DNA from: JAHWKV01 sp040905365
GTDB lineage: Bacteria > Actinomycetota > CADDZG01 > JAHWKV01
DNA: 58,623 nt
Assembly: GCA_040905365.1 (NCBI GenBank)
Contig: JBBDRQ010000009.1
Location: 1 to 58,623 of the forward strand
Direction: 5' to 3'
The stretch's first letter is position 1, and every line of letters begins with the position of its first letter. The position numbers and the translations under genes were made by a program. The notes beneath the pieces are model-generated. The model searched no databases. It was not told the origin of the DNA and saw nothing but the letters and a program-made list of their open reading frames with translations. Below are positions 26,367-36,844 of the stretch, piece by piece.

Positions 26367-28118
26367 ATGGCCCAAGTCGTGCGCGCCGGTTTGCGCGGAT
26401 CGCTACGCGATGCGTTGCCGCTCCTTGCCGGCTTCAGCTTCTTGATGGTAGGACACGGCCTCACGTCGACCCTGCTGGGCATCCGGAGCGCGCTGGAGGG
26501 GTTCAGCGCATCGGTAACCGGGATCATCCTGGCCGGCTACTACCTGGGCTTTTTGCTCGGTTCGCTGTGGGCGCCGGCGACTATTCGACGAGTGGGCCAC
26601 ATCCGGGTCTTCGCAGGTTTGGCTTCGCTGGCGTCGTGTTCGGTGATCTTGCACATCGTGCAGGCGGCGCCGGCGACCTGGTTTTTGTTGAGGGCTCTTA
26701 CGGGGCTGTGCATGTCCGGTCTGTACATAACCACCGAGACCTGGCTAAACGGCGCCGCTACCCACGCCACCCGAAGCGGCCTGCTCAGCAGCTACATGGT
26801 GGTGTTTACAGGCGGAACCGCCGTAGGGCAGCTGTTGTTCGCCCTGTCCAACCCGGCGGAGGCGTCGGCTTTTGTTATAGCTACAGTCTTGATTTCCCTG
26901 GCCGTCGTGCCCGTTTCTTTGGCCACGGTGTACGCACCGTACATTCCGGACCCGCAGCCGCTGCCGTTTCGGGAGCTGCTGACGGTCGCTCCGCTGGCTC
27001 CGGTGGCGGCCTCCGTTGCCGGTTTTACGGGAGCAGCAATGCTGGGGGCCGGCGCAGTTTACGGAGCGTCGGCGGGTCTTAGTCAGGCGGGCACAGCGAC
27101 GTTGATCGCCGCGGCGTTACTGGGCGGGTTGGGGCTACAGATCCCGCTGGGCCGGTGGTCCGATCGCACCGACCGGCGGCGAGTCCTTTTTGCCATGTCT
27201 ATCGCCGGCGCCGGCGCGGCAGGGGCGGCGGCAGCGCTGGGTCCGGGCCGAGCGCTCATGGTCGTAGTGCTGACCTTCGTCGCCGGCGGGGTCGCGTTTC
27301 CCCTGTACTCGGTGGCCAGCGCCCATGTAAACGACTACATGGAGTCCGGACACGTGGTGGCGGCAGGGGCGCGGATGATCCTGGTCAACGGTTTCGGCGC
27401 AGTGGCCGGGCCCGTCGTGGGGGCGACCGGCATCCAGCTTTTTGGGCCGGCCGCTCTCTACGCTATTCTCGGTCTCAACTATGCGGCCGTCGCAGCCTAT
27501 GCGCTTTTTCGCATGCGCAAGCGGCAACCCGTCCCCGAACACGAGCGTTACAGTCACGTGCCCTTGCCGGTCGGCTCCTCAACCAGCGCCGCAGCTATGG
27601 TCGACGTGTATGCCCAGGAGCTGTACCCGGTTATCTACGGGGAGGCTCCCGGCGTCGACGGTCCGATCGAGTTTCGAGAGCAGGGCTACGGCACTGCGGT
27701 GGTCCTGGTAGGGGATCGGGACCAGGGGGCCGAGGTGTGGGACTGGGTGCTGCCGGCGCTTGCAGCCAACGGATTGCGCGCCATAGCGGTGCAGTCGCGC
27801 TCGAGTACCCAGTCGCCGGGTGACTACCAGGAGGATCTGCTGGCCCTGTTGCGGGAGCTGGATCTGGGTTCGGCGGTGTTCGCAGGTAACCACGGGGGCA
27901 CCGGGGCGGTAACCCAGTTTGCGGTTCACTACTACGATCGGGTAGACGCAGCAGTTTTGGTGGCGCCTAGCGACGAGGAATCGCTGGAGAGTCTGGCGTG
28001 CCCGGTTTTGATCCTCGAGGACCACCTGGCGCCTGAGCAGCAGCCGGAAGCCTTCGCCGACGCAATAGCAGAGTTTGTTCGCCACGGGCCGACGGCCGCC
28101 GCGCGTTGGACCATTTGA
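26367..28118 (+). CDS. MFS transporter fused to degenerate alpha/beta-hydrolase-like domain
   Basis: 583 residues. The first about 390 form a 12-TM major facilitator protein with the loop motif GRWSDRTDRRRVLFA between helices. A short charged tail (KRQPVPEHERYS) leads to about 170 soluble residues. These have hydrolase-like alternation, for example TAVVLVGDRDQGAEVWDWVLPAL, LRAIAVQSRS and RVDAAVLVAPSD. The expected nucleophile elbow reads GNHGG (507-511), so the catalytic Ser is absent. The tail may sense or gate transport rather than hydrolyse. No close family name is given; the substrate is unknown. Confidence 0.75.
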   Translation: MAQVVRAGLRGSLRDALPLLAGFSFLMVGHGLTSTLLGIRSALEGFSASVTGIILAGYYLGFLLGSLWAPATIRRVGHIRVFAGLASLASCSVILHIVQAAPATWFLLRALTGLCMSGLYITTETWLNGAATHATRSGLLSSYMVVFTGGTAVGQLLFALSNPAEASAFVIATVLISLAVVPVSLATVYAPYIPDPQPLPFRELLTVAPLAPVAASVAGFTGAAMLGAGAVYGASAGLSQAGTATLIAAALLGGLGLQIPLGRWSDRTDRRRVLFAMSIAGAGAAGAAAALGPGRALMVVVLTFVAGGVAFPLYSVASAHVNDYMESGHVVAAGARMILVNGFGAVAGPVVGATGIQLFGPAALYAILGLNYAAVAAYALFRMRKRQPVPEHERYSHVPLPVGSSTSAAAMVDVYAQELYPVIYGEAPGVDGPIEFREQGYGTAVVLVGDRDQGAEVWDWVLPALAANGLRAIAVQSRSSTQSPGDYQEDLLALLRELDLGSAVFAGNHGGTGAVTQFAVHYYDRVDAAVLVAPSDEESLESLACPVLILEDHLAPEQQPEAFADAIAEFVRHGPTAAARWTI

Positions 28119-28152
28119 TGCAGAGCTCGGCTTCTTTAATTTCGGCGGCCGA

Positions 28153-28158
28153 TACAAT
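28153..28158 (+). promoter_or_regulatory. Candidate -10 element TACAAT
   Basis: TACAAT lies 12 nt before ATG 28171 and 6 nt before the in-frame TTG 28165. A very short or absent leader is expected. A -35 box is not obvious. Confidence 0.35.
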
Positions 28159-28170
28159 CGTGGCTTGTCC

Positions 28171-29115
28171 ATGACTGTTCAAGCGCAGGGAAAACTGACC
28201 CACTCCCGGCCCGACCTGTCGGGAGCATCGCTCGACGAGATCGGTGGCAAAGCTGCAGCGCTGGTGCGTCTAACCGATTGTGGAATTGCGGTTCCCCCCT
28301 TCTTCGTGGTGTCGTGGCGGGCGCTTGCCCAGCACCTGAGCCTCAACGGAATCGGCTGGAACCCGAGGCTGCTGGATTCGCAGGGGTGGTCGTCGCTGGG
28401 GCAGCGGATACCGCAGCTTGCGATTCCCGCTGCCGTGCTGGAGGCGGTGCTCCGGCAGTACGAGAAGCTCACGGCGTCTGGGGGTCGTCCTCAGGTGGCG
28501 GTACGCTCGTCCGCGGTGGGGGAGGATTCGGCGATCGATTCCTTTGCCGGCCGGTACCTGTCGGTTTTGGGGGTGTCGGGCCCCGAGGCCCTGGAGAAGG
28601 CCCTCAAGCAGTGCTGGGCTTCGTACTTTGACGCCGCTGCGGCCGCCCGCCGAGCCCGCGGCGCCCACCCGGCCGACCATCCGGACCTTGCCCTGATTGT
28701 CCAAGCGCAGATTTTTGCGGAGAAGGCCGGCGTTGTCTTCACGCGCCATCCGGTGCTGCCGGATATGGATTCGGTGTACATGGAGGCCAACTTCGGTACC
28801 GGCGAGTCTGTGGTGGGCGGCATGGTGACGCCCGACTCGGCGTTGGTCTCGCGATCGACCGGGACGGTGGAGGAGTACGTGGTCGGCGACAAGCGGCGAA
28901 TGACCCTGGTATCGGCTGAAGCCGAGGGAAGCGCCACGGTTGAGATCGAACCCGACCTGCGCAAGGCCCGCGTGCTCAGCGACGAACGGGCGGCAGAGGT
29001 GGCGCGGCTGTCTATAAATATAGAGCGGGCTTTCGGCGCCCCTCAGGACGTGGAGTGGGCCATCGACGACGCGGGCGTGTGGGTTCTGCAGGCTCGACCG
29101 ATAACCACTTTGTGA
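28171..29115 (+). CDS. PEP/pyruvate-binding (ATP-grasp) domain protein, N-terminal half of a split phosphotransferase
   Basis: 314 residues matching the nucleotide-binding domain of PEP synthase and rifampin phosphotransferase. GGKAAALVRLTDCGIAVPPFFVVS opens the fold, VAVRSSAVGEDSAIDSFAGRYLSVLG is the hallmark loop, and it ends QDVEWAIDDAGVWVLQARPITTL exactly where this domain ends in full-length enzymes. The next gene carries the remaining domains. Together they would transfer phosphate from ATP via a swivelling His. TTG 28165, two codons upstream, is an alternative start. Confidence 0.88.
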   Translation: MTVQAQGKLTHSRPDLSGASLDEIGGKAAALVRLTDCGIAVPPFFVVSWRALAQHLSLNGIGWNPRLLDSQGWSSLGQRIPQLAIPAAVLEAVLRQYEKLTASGGRPQVAVRSSAVGEDSAIDSFAGRYLSVLGVSGPEALEKALKQCWASYFDAAAAARRARGAHPADHPDLALIVQAQIFAEKAGVVFTRHPVLPDMDSVYMEANFGTGESVVGGMVTPDSALVSRSTGTVEEYVVGDKRRMTLVSAEAEGSATVEIEPDLRKARVLSDERAAEVARLSINIERAFGAPQDVEWAIDDAGVWVLQARPITTL

Positions 29116-30623
29116 CCACCATCCTGCAGCGACTGGTCGATGCAGACATGGGCACCTTGGCGGCGTCGATGCTCGCTCCGGGGCTGACCGAGGACGGATT
29201 TGCCCGGTTGGGAATCGACTTCGTCCCGCGGGATATGACTATCGACGCCCGTGGTCTTAGCTCGGAGCGAAGCGCCGGACAGCGTCTTGCCGACGCGGTC
29301 GACGCTGCAGCGGCCGACACCGGGTTCTTCCCCGAGTTCGCCGCGGTGGTGGATGCAGGGACGGCGGAACTGGACAAGCAAGCCCGACAGGTTGCCGGGG
29401 TGGCGGATCAGCAAGCGTCTGCAGAGCGGCTTGTCCGGGCTTTTGAAGAGCTAGCCGAGGCGGCCCGGAGCGTGGCTCCCGCGGTAGCGGCGGCTCCGGT
29501 GGTGCGGGACCGGCTAAAGCGTACCGTGGCCGAGCGGCTTGCCGGCGCGGACGAAGGCTTGGTGGAGCAGCTGGCCTGGGCCGGGCCGCCTCCGGCGGCG
29601 GTTGAGGCGATACACGACTGCTACCGAATAGCCCTGCGGATCGCCGAGCATGCGGAAGCTGCCGAGGCGGTCCGGGAGCTTTCCGGCAAGGGGGCGCTAC
29701 GGCGGCTGCAAAACGATTACCCGGCGCTGCATCGTATGGTGGCCGAGCACGTCGAGCGGTTCGGCTGGGTACGCGCGCAAAGCGGTGCGGTGTCCCCTAT
29801 GACCGCCCGGGAGCTCGTTCAGAGGATCACGATTGCGCTGGTGCGCTGGAGCCCCGAGCAGATCTCGACGGCAGCCGGCCCCGAGAGCGCGGTTGACGTC
29901 GAATCATTGGTAGGAGGGTCGCTGCCTAAGGAGCTGGCCGGGTGGATCGAACTTCTACAGCAGTTGACCACCGGCGGACGCCTCGGAGCGCAAGTGATCG
30001 GTCGGGCGCAGGGCAGAGCCTGGCCCTACCTCGTGGAGGCTGCCGCCCGGCTGGGATGCGAGCCGGTGCAGCTGGTATTCAGTGCGGCAGGCGAGCTGCA
30101 GGACGCCCTGTCGGGCCGGCGGCCGTTGCCTCTGGAGGAGATCGACCGGCGGCGCCGCGAGGGCTTTTTGCTCCGGGTGGCAGACGGGTCACCGCCGGAG
30201 GTGGGAGGACCGGCGCCGGTCCAACCGTTGTTGGGCCAGACCGGGTCGATGGGTCGGGCGCTGGGCCGCGCAAGGATTCTCCTGGACGCCGACGAAGGGG
30301 CCCGTTTGAAGCCCGGAGACGTCCTGGTCACGCATCTGAGCACCCCCACCTACGAGGGGGAGCCGTCCCTGTTCCCTTACCGCACGGTCCCTTCGGTGGC
30401 GATCGAGAAAGCGGCCGCGGTCGTCACCGACGAAGGCGGCCTGCTGAGCCATGCCGGCATCATCTGCAGAGAGAACTCGGTGCCTTCGATGATCGGAGTC
30501 GAAGGCGCCTCGTCGACGCTGATCGACGGCCAAGTGGTAGAGGTCGACGCCACCAAGGGCGCCGGGCGCATCATAGTCTGGAGCTGTCCGCTTCCACCGC
30601 CGGAGGTGGCCCCGGAGCTGTAG
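29112..30623 (+). CDS. PEP-utilising swivelling-His protein, C-terminal half of a split phosphotransferase
   Basis: 503 residues. About 400 residues of helical sequence are followed by the phospho-histidine domain (about 405-495): GDVLVTHLSTPTYEGEPS and VVTDEGGLLSHAGIICREN, where His in LLSHAGI is the phospho-carrier. In rifampin phosphotransferase one chain holds ATP-grasp, substrate-binding helical and swivelling domains in this order. It starts at GTG 29112 in a GTGA overlap with the ATP-grasp gene and in a different frame. The split falls at a clean domain boundary, so a natural two-gene enzyme is more likely than a frameshift error. Substrate unknown; an antibiotic-modifying role is only an analogy. 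Confidence 0.83.
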   Translation: MTTILQRLVDADMGTLAASMLAPGLTEDGFARLGIDFVPRDMTIDARGLSSERSAGQRLADAVDAAAADTGFFPEFAAVVDAGTAELDKQARQVAGVADQQASAERLVRAFEELAEAARSVAPAVAAAPVVRDRLKRTVAERLAGADEGLVEQLAWAGPPPAAVEAIHDCYRIALRIAEHAEAAEAVRELSGKGALRRLQNDYPALHRMVAEHVERFGWVRAQSGAVSPMTARELVQRITIALVRWSPEQISTAAGPESAVDVESLVGGSLPKELAGWIELLQQLTTGGRLGAQVIGRAQGRAWPYLVEAAARLGCEPVQLVFSAAGELQDALSGRRPLPLEEIDRRRREGFLLRVADGSPPEVGGPAPVQPLLGQTGSMGRALGRARILLDADEGARLKPGDVLVTHLSTPTYEGEPSLFPYRTVPSVAIEKAAAVVTDEGGLLSHAGIICRENSVPSMIGVEGASSTLIDGQVVEVDATKGAGRIIVWSCPLPPPEVAPEL

Positions 30624-30730
30624 AAGGCGCGCTGCCCCTTCCGTGCCGCCGCCAGCTCGAGCGCCGCCGACCAGATCCAGTTTCTCCGGTTCACTGACCC
30701 AGGTTCCCGGCGGGCGGCTCACAGGTCCGC

Positions 30731-32467
<1,737 letters not shown>

Positions 32468-32474
32468 TGAAATC

Positions 32475-32572
32475 CTCCCTCCGCCGGTACTATCCGGATC
32501 AGGTTCTAAGGGTCGCCTCTCGGCCTCTCAGCCCGCGGTGTGCACCCGCGGGCTCCCCTGTGTGCTCTGTCG
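32475..32572 (-). promoter_or_regulatory. TPP riboswitch (THI element)
   Basis: On the minus strand the conserved pieces occur in order: GGGGAGC, GGCTGAGAGG, ACCCTTAGAACCTGATC and GGATAGTACCGGCGGAGGGA. These form the pyrimidine- and pyrophosphate-sensing arms of the thiamine pyrophosphate aptamer. The final GGAGGGAGGA is also the ribosome-binding site of thiC, 7-8 nt upstream of the ATG. With no hairpin plus T-run between, control is probably translational: TPP binding hides the ribosome-binding site. Confidence 0.95.
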
Positions 32573-32641
32573 GTCCACGGCTGGAACCTAAGTACCTTAA
32601 CGATACCAGCAGTCCTTCGGGCCCCGGAGAACCAAAGGGTC

Positions 32642-32647
32642 TAGTCT
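32642..32647 (+). promoter_or_regulatory. Leaderless-type -10 element TAGTCT
   Basis: TAGTCT lies 7 nt before ATG 32655 and only 1 nt before the alternative GTG 32649, which decides for the ATG. No Shine-Dalgarno is present. Confidence 0.45.
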
Positions 32648-32654
32648 TGTGCAC

Positions 32655-34001
32655 ATGACAGGCGCGCTCGCACCGCGAGCCATTGTCCGGCGGTACCTAA
32701 CAATGGCCGGGTGCTTCATGGTGGCGGCGGCGGCCCTGGCGGGGGCGGCGCCGGCGGAAGCGCAACAGCCGCGCTCGGTGCTGGTAGCCGAGGTAGCCGA
32801 CCCGATAACCCCGGTGGTGGCCAACTACCTTGCTGAAGGAGTTGCGCGAGCCGAACTCGAGGGTTTCGAGGCCTTTGTGCTCGAGTTGGACACTCCGGGA
32901 GGCCTGGATTCCTCCATGCGGAGTATCGCCCAGACCTTCATATCCTCCGAGGTCCCGGTCGTGGTGTATGTGAGCCCGCGGGGCGCTCGAGCCGCGTCGG
33001 CCGGCGCCATCATCACCCTGGCCGGCCACGTCGCAGCCATGGCCCCGGGTACCGCTATCGGGGCGGCCACTCCGGTGCAGCTGGAGGGGGGCGACGTGAA
33101 CACGAAAGTCGTCAACGATGCGGCGGCTTACGCGGAGTCCCTGGCCCGGCTGCGGGACCGCAACGTCGAGTTTGCCCGAGAGATGGTGACCGAGGGCCGA
33201 TCTATCCCGGTGAGCGAGGCGCAGGAGATCGGCGCCATCGACCTCGTCGCCGATTCGCTGCCTGCGCTGCTGGAAGAGATCGACGGCTTCGAGGTCACCT
33301 TGGGGGAGGACCGTACCGTTGTACTGCGCACGCAGGGAGCCGCGGTCGAGCGTCATGAGCTTGGGTTCGTGCGCGGCATTCAAAAGTTTCTGGCCGACCC
33401 CAACCTGGTCTTTTTGTTCTTCTCGCTGGGAACGTTGGCCCTCGTCTACGAACTGGCCAATCCGGGTATTGGAGCCGGCGGGGTCTTGGGCGTGATCCTG
33501 TTGGTGCTGGCTTTGTTTGCCACGGCCGTGCTGCCGGTAACCGGCGCCGGACTGGCCCTGTTGGGGGTGGCGCTGGCGCTGTTTGCGGCGGAGCTGTACG
33601 CACCGGGTGTGGGTATCGCCGCGGCTGGGGGGACCGTCGCGCTGGTGATGGCCGGCATCTTCCTGTTTGACGACACCCCGGGGGTGGGCGTGGGCCTCGG
33701 CGTGCTGATACCGGTTGCTCTGCTGATGTTTGGGGCCGTGGTGCTGGCGGGCCGGCTGGTGGTCAGGGCGCGTTTTGGCAAGGTGGCGATCGGCCAGGGT
33801 CACTACGAAGGGATGGAGGCTACGGTCAAACGGGTGGATGGCAGACGCGGTCAGGCGATGGTCGATGGCGCCTGGTGGAACATCGTAAGCGGCGACCGGG
33901 ATCTGGTGGGGGGCGAGCGGGTACGCGTGACCGGCCAGGACGGGCTGGAGCTGCAGGTGGAACCTGTGGAAGAAAAGAGCCCCGGATCCGATGAGGACTA
34001 A
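32655..34001 (+). CDS. NfeD-family membrane serine protease (ClpP class)
   Basis: 448 residues. A signal peptide (about 1-31, ending APAEA) is followed by a ClpP-like protease domain with catalytic Ser in RAASAGAIITLAG and Lys/Tyr-side segment NDAAAYAESLARLRD. Four to five TM helices (about 240-375) and a C-terminal OB-fold NfeD domain (ATVKRVDGRRGQAMVDGAWWNIVSG) follow. The next gene is a slipin, the conserved NfeD-slipin pair, in which the protease cuts the stomatin partner and acts in membrane quality control. The start at ATG 32655 is supported by the TANNNT element. Confidence 0.92.
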   Translation: MTGALAPRAIVRRYLTMAGCFMVAAAALAGAAPAEAQQPRSVLVAEVADPITPVVANYLAEGVARAELEGFEAFVLELDTPGGLDSSMRSIAQTFISSEVPVVVYVSPRGARAASAGAIITLAGHVAAMAPGTAIGAATPVQLEGGDVNTKVVNDAAAYAESLARLRDRNVEFAREMVTEGRSIPVSEAQEIGAIDLVADSLPALLEEIDGFEVTLGEDRTVVLRTQGAAVERHELGFVRGIQKFLADPNLVFLFFSLGTLALVYELANPGIGAGGVLGVILLVLALFATAVLPVTGAGLALLGVALALFAAELYAPGVGIAAAGGTVALVMAGIFLFDDTPGVGVGLGVLIPVALLMFGAVVLAGRLVVRARFGKVAIGQGHYEGMEATVKRVDGRRGQAMVDGAWWNIVSGDRDLVGGERVRVTGQDGLELQVEPVEEKSPGSDED

Positions 34002-34019
34002 CGGCGAAAAGGAGGCACG

Positions 34020-34808
34020 ATGGAAGATTTGGGATTCGGACTGATTGTAGCGATCGCCCTGGCGATCCTGGTGCTCTTCGCCTCGGTGCGGATTGTGGCC
34101 GAGTACGAGCGGGGAGTGATTTTCCGGTTGGGACGGGTGATCGGGGCCAAGGGCCCGGGCCTGTTCTTCATCATTCCCATCATCGACAAGATGATCAAGG
34201 TGAACCTTCAGACGGCCACCGCGGACATACCGCCGCAGGACGTGATCACCAAGGACAACGTGACGCTCAAGGTCAATGCTGTGACGTACTTCAATGTGGT
34301 GGACCCGGTAAAGGCCATTGTGGCGATTCAGAGCTACAGCTATGCCACCTCTCAGGTTGCCCAGACCACCCTGCGCAGCATTCTGGGTCAGGTGGAGTTG
34401 GACGACCTGCTGGCCAAGCGCGACGAGATCAACCTGGAGCTGCAACAGATCATCGACGGACTCACCAACCCTTGGGGGGTCAAGGTTACGCTGGTAGAGA
34501 TTAAGGACGTCGAGCTGCCGGAGAGCATGCGCCGGGCCATGGGCCGCCAAGCTGAGGCGGAGCGGGAGCGACGCAGCAAGGTTATCCACGCCCTGGGTGA
34601 GAAGGAGGCAGCCGCGGCGCTCGGCGAAGCGGCCGCCGAGCTGGAAACGCACCCGGCGGCTATGCAGCTAAGGCTGCTGTCGACGATGGTGGAGGTTGCA
34701 GCGGAGAAGAACTCCACGCTGGTATTCCCGGTCCCGGTGGAGCTGCTGCGTTTCGCCGAATCGATGGCCGCGGTGAACGCGGACGTCAAGCCTTCCCCCG
34801 GCACTTAA
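34020..34808 (+). CDS. Slipin/stomatin-like SPFH protein
   Basis: 262 residues. One N-terminal TM helix (about 6-27) precedes the SPFH domain: EYERGVIFRLGRVIGAKGPGLFFIIP, DIPPQDVITKDNVTLKVNAVTYF and RSILGQVELDDLLAKRDEIN. A helical C-terminal region rich in Ala/Glu follows. A strong Shine-Dalgarno AAAGGAGG lies 5 nt before ATG 34020. Slipins form membrane microdomains and work with the upstream NfeD protease. Confidence 0.94.
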   Translation: MEDLGFGLIVAIALAILVLFASVRIVAEYERGVIFRLGRVIGAKGPGLFFIIPIIDKMIKVNLQTATADIPPQDVITKDNVTLKVNAVTYFNVVDPVKAIVAIQSYSYATSQVAQTTLRSILGQVELDDLLAKRDEINLELQQIIDGLTNPWGVKVTLVEIKDVELPESMRRAMGRQAEAERERRSKVIHALGEKEAAAALGEAAAELETHPAAMQLRLLSTMVEVAAEKNSTLVFPVPVELLRFAESMAAVNADVKPSPGT

Positions 34809-34818
34809 GGAGGTTGCG

Positions 34819-36273
34819 TTGATCGCTGCGCTTGAGGAACTGGCACCAGCCTCACTCTGGGAGCATTTTGCCGCACTGACGGCGATTCCCCGTCCGCCGG
34901 GGCAGGAGCAGCAGGCCATGGAGTACGTGAAGAAGCTGGCGGACGAGCGCTACTTGCCGTGGCGGGAGGACGCGTTCGGCAATGTGGTCGTCTATGTTGA
35001 AGGGTCGGCCGGGCCCGTGGTGGCGGTGCAGGCGCACCTGGACATGGTCTGCGAGAAGAACCCCGATGTCGAGCACAACTTCTTCACCGACCCCATCGAC
35101 GTGGATCGGGACGGCGATGTCGTCTTTGCCCAGGGCACGACCTTGGGCGCCGACAACGGCATCGGCGCGGCTGCGTGTCTGGCTCTGATGACCGAGTCCG
35201 GCGTAGAGCACCCAGCGCTGGAGCTGGCGTTTACCGTTCAGGAGGAGACTGGCCTGCACGGGGCCATCGCGTTCGATCCCGACCTGATGAGTGCCGAGAT
35301 GCTCATCAACCTAGACAGCGAGGATCCCGACGAGCTGATCGTCGGGTGCGCTGGGGGTGTGACGGTCGGCATTGCATTGGCGGTCGAGCGGCAGGAGCCG
35401 CCGCAGGGGTGGGAATCCTGTGAGTTGTCGGTCTCGGGCCTTAAGGGCGGCCACAGCGGCATCGAGATTCACCGCAAGCGCGCCAACGCGCTGAAGCTGC
35501 TGACCGGCGCGTTGCGGGAGGCCCTGGCGGTGGGGCATGAACTGCAGATCTGTGCGGTCTCGGGCGGCGGGGCGCACAACGTTATCCCCAGAGACGCGGC
35601 GGCGCAGCTGCTGGTCCCGGCGGGCGCCTTTGCAGATTTTCAAGCCGCGGTGGAAGGTACCGCCCGGCTGCTGGCGACCGGCTGGGGGGACGCGGAACCG
35701 ACCCTACAGCTGGCCCTGCGCCAAAAGGGTGAGCCCGCGCCGGCTTTGGACAACTCCAGCGCGGGGCGCCTTTTGGATCTGCTGGACCGGCTGCCCCACG
35801 GGATCATCAAGATGAGTTCCAAATTCCCGGACAAGGTGGAGACCTCGGCTAACCTGGCCCACGTATCCACCGACGACGGCGAGATGCACGTTCTCGTCAG
35901 CGTACGCAGCCCGGTCGACAAACAGTTGCAGGCCGTCCGGGAGTCCATAGAGAAGCTGGCCGGGTCGATGGGGGCCCAAGCGGTGCCGCAGGACGGGTAC
36001 CCCGGATGGGACCCGGATCCGGATGCGGAGCTGCTGGCGGTCGCCAAACGCAAGTACGAGGAGGTCAACGGTAGGCCTCCGTCGGTCCAGGTGATCCACG
36101 CGGGTTTGGAGTGCGGGGCGCTGGTAGCCAAGCGGCCCGGGATGCAGGCGATTTCTTTTGGTCCGCACATAACGGGTGCGCACTCGCCGAAGGAGCAGGT
36201 AAGGGCTTCGACGGTGGAAGCGACGTGGAGGCTGTTGATCGGTATCCTCGCGGAGTTGAGTATCCAAAGCTGA
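34819..36273 (+). CDS. pepD: M20 dipeptidase PepD (aminoacyl-histidine dipeptidase)
   Basis: 484 residues, the usual PepD length. Di-zinc ligands are seen in order: QAHLDMVCEK, LGADNGIGAAA, VQEETGLHGA, a downstream DSEDPDEL and a C-terminal GPHITGAHSPKEQV. The inserted dimerisation lobe (about 200-380) is present. It hydrolyses Xaa-His and other dipeptides in the cytoplasm. TTG 34819 follows AAGGAGG by 5 nt and the slipin stop by 10 nt, so it is probably cotranscribed with slipin and NfeD. Confidence 0.93.
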   Translation: MIAALEELAPASLWEHFAALTAIPRPPGQEQQAMEYVKKLADERYLPWREDAFGNVVVYVEGSAGPVVAVQAHLDMVCEKNPDVEHNFFTDPIDVDRDGDVVFAQGTTLGADNGIGAAACLALMTESGVEHPALELAFTVQEETGLHGAIAFDPDLMSAEMLINLDSEDPDELIVGCAGGVTVGIALAVERQEPPQGWESCELSVSGLKGGHSGIEIHRKRANALKLLTGALREALAVGHELQICAVSGGGAHNVIPRDAAAQLLVPAGAFADFQAAVEGTARLLATGWGDAEPTLQLALRQKGEPAPALDNSSAGRLLDLLDRLPHGIIKMSSKFPDKVETSANLAHVSTDDGEMHVLVSVRSPVDKQLQAVRESIEKLAGSMGAQAVPQDGYPGWDPDPDAELLAVAKRKYEEVNGRPPSVQVIHAGLECGALVAKRPGMQAISFGPHITGAHSPKEQVRASTVEATWRLLIGILAELSIQS

Positions 36274-36310
36274 CCTTCGGAAAGAAGGGGGCCTGAGATC
36301 GGAGGTAGGT

Positions 36311-36829
36311 ATGTTGCACCGTAGGTGTGGGCGGACGGTGCTGCCGGCCGCGGCCGTCGCGATGATGCTGTTGTTGGGGGCTTGCTCCAACGGCGGCGAC
36401 GCCGGCAACGACAATGGCGGCGGCAACGGCTCCGCCTCCGAGGCCGGGGACTCGGTACGAAGCAGCGAGGGAAGCGTGCTGACCGACTCCGATTGCCAGA
36501 GGTACGCGCAGGCATTCCAGCAGATTCCAAACGAAGCCAATTTGGGCAGCGGCGACGGGCTCCAGCAGGCCGCGGACAGCTTCAACAACGCGGCGGATGA
36601 GGTTCCAAACGAGATAAGCGCCGACTTTCGGGTCGTGGCCGATGCGTTCGCACAGTTTGCTCAAGCGTTAAACGACATAGGCCTGGATCCCAGCGACCCG
36701 CAGGCAGTTTCTGAGATGAGCGAAGAGGACTTGGCGGCGTTGCAGTCGGCGAGCCAGGCGATGAACGATCCTGCGGTCCAGCAAGCGGCCGACAATGTCA
36801 CCTCTTTCCTCGAAGAAAACTGCGTATAG
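36311..36829 (+). CDS. Secreted lipoprotein, unknown function
   Basis: 172 residues. The signal peptide ends in lipobox LLGAC with lipidated Cys25, followed by a Gly/Asn/Asp/Ser-rich linker (about 26-45). The mature part is acidic and helical with two Cys, in DSDCQRYAQAF and at EENCV, which could form a disulfide. The Shine-Dalgarno GGAGGTAGGT is close to ATG 36311. It lies between pepD and treY on the same strand. No family is recognised. Confidence 0.78.
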   Translation: MLHRRCGRTVLPAAAVAMMLLLGACSNGGDAGNDNGGGNGSASEAGDSVRSSEGSVLTDSDCQRYAQAFQQIPNEANLGSGDGLQQAADSFNNAADEVPNEISADFRVVADAFAQFAQALNDIGLDPSDPQAVSEMSEEDLAALQSASQAMNDPAVQQAADNVTSFLEENCV

Positions 36830-36844
36830 ATTTTTGAGGCGCAT

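Noticed and set aside
28075..28170. Earlier ATG for the ATP-grasp gene at 28075
   Set aside because: Would overlap the MFS gene and add residues unlike the domain; a TACAAT box lies just before 28165/28171.
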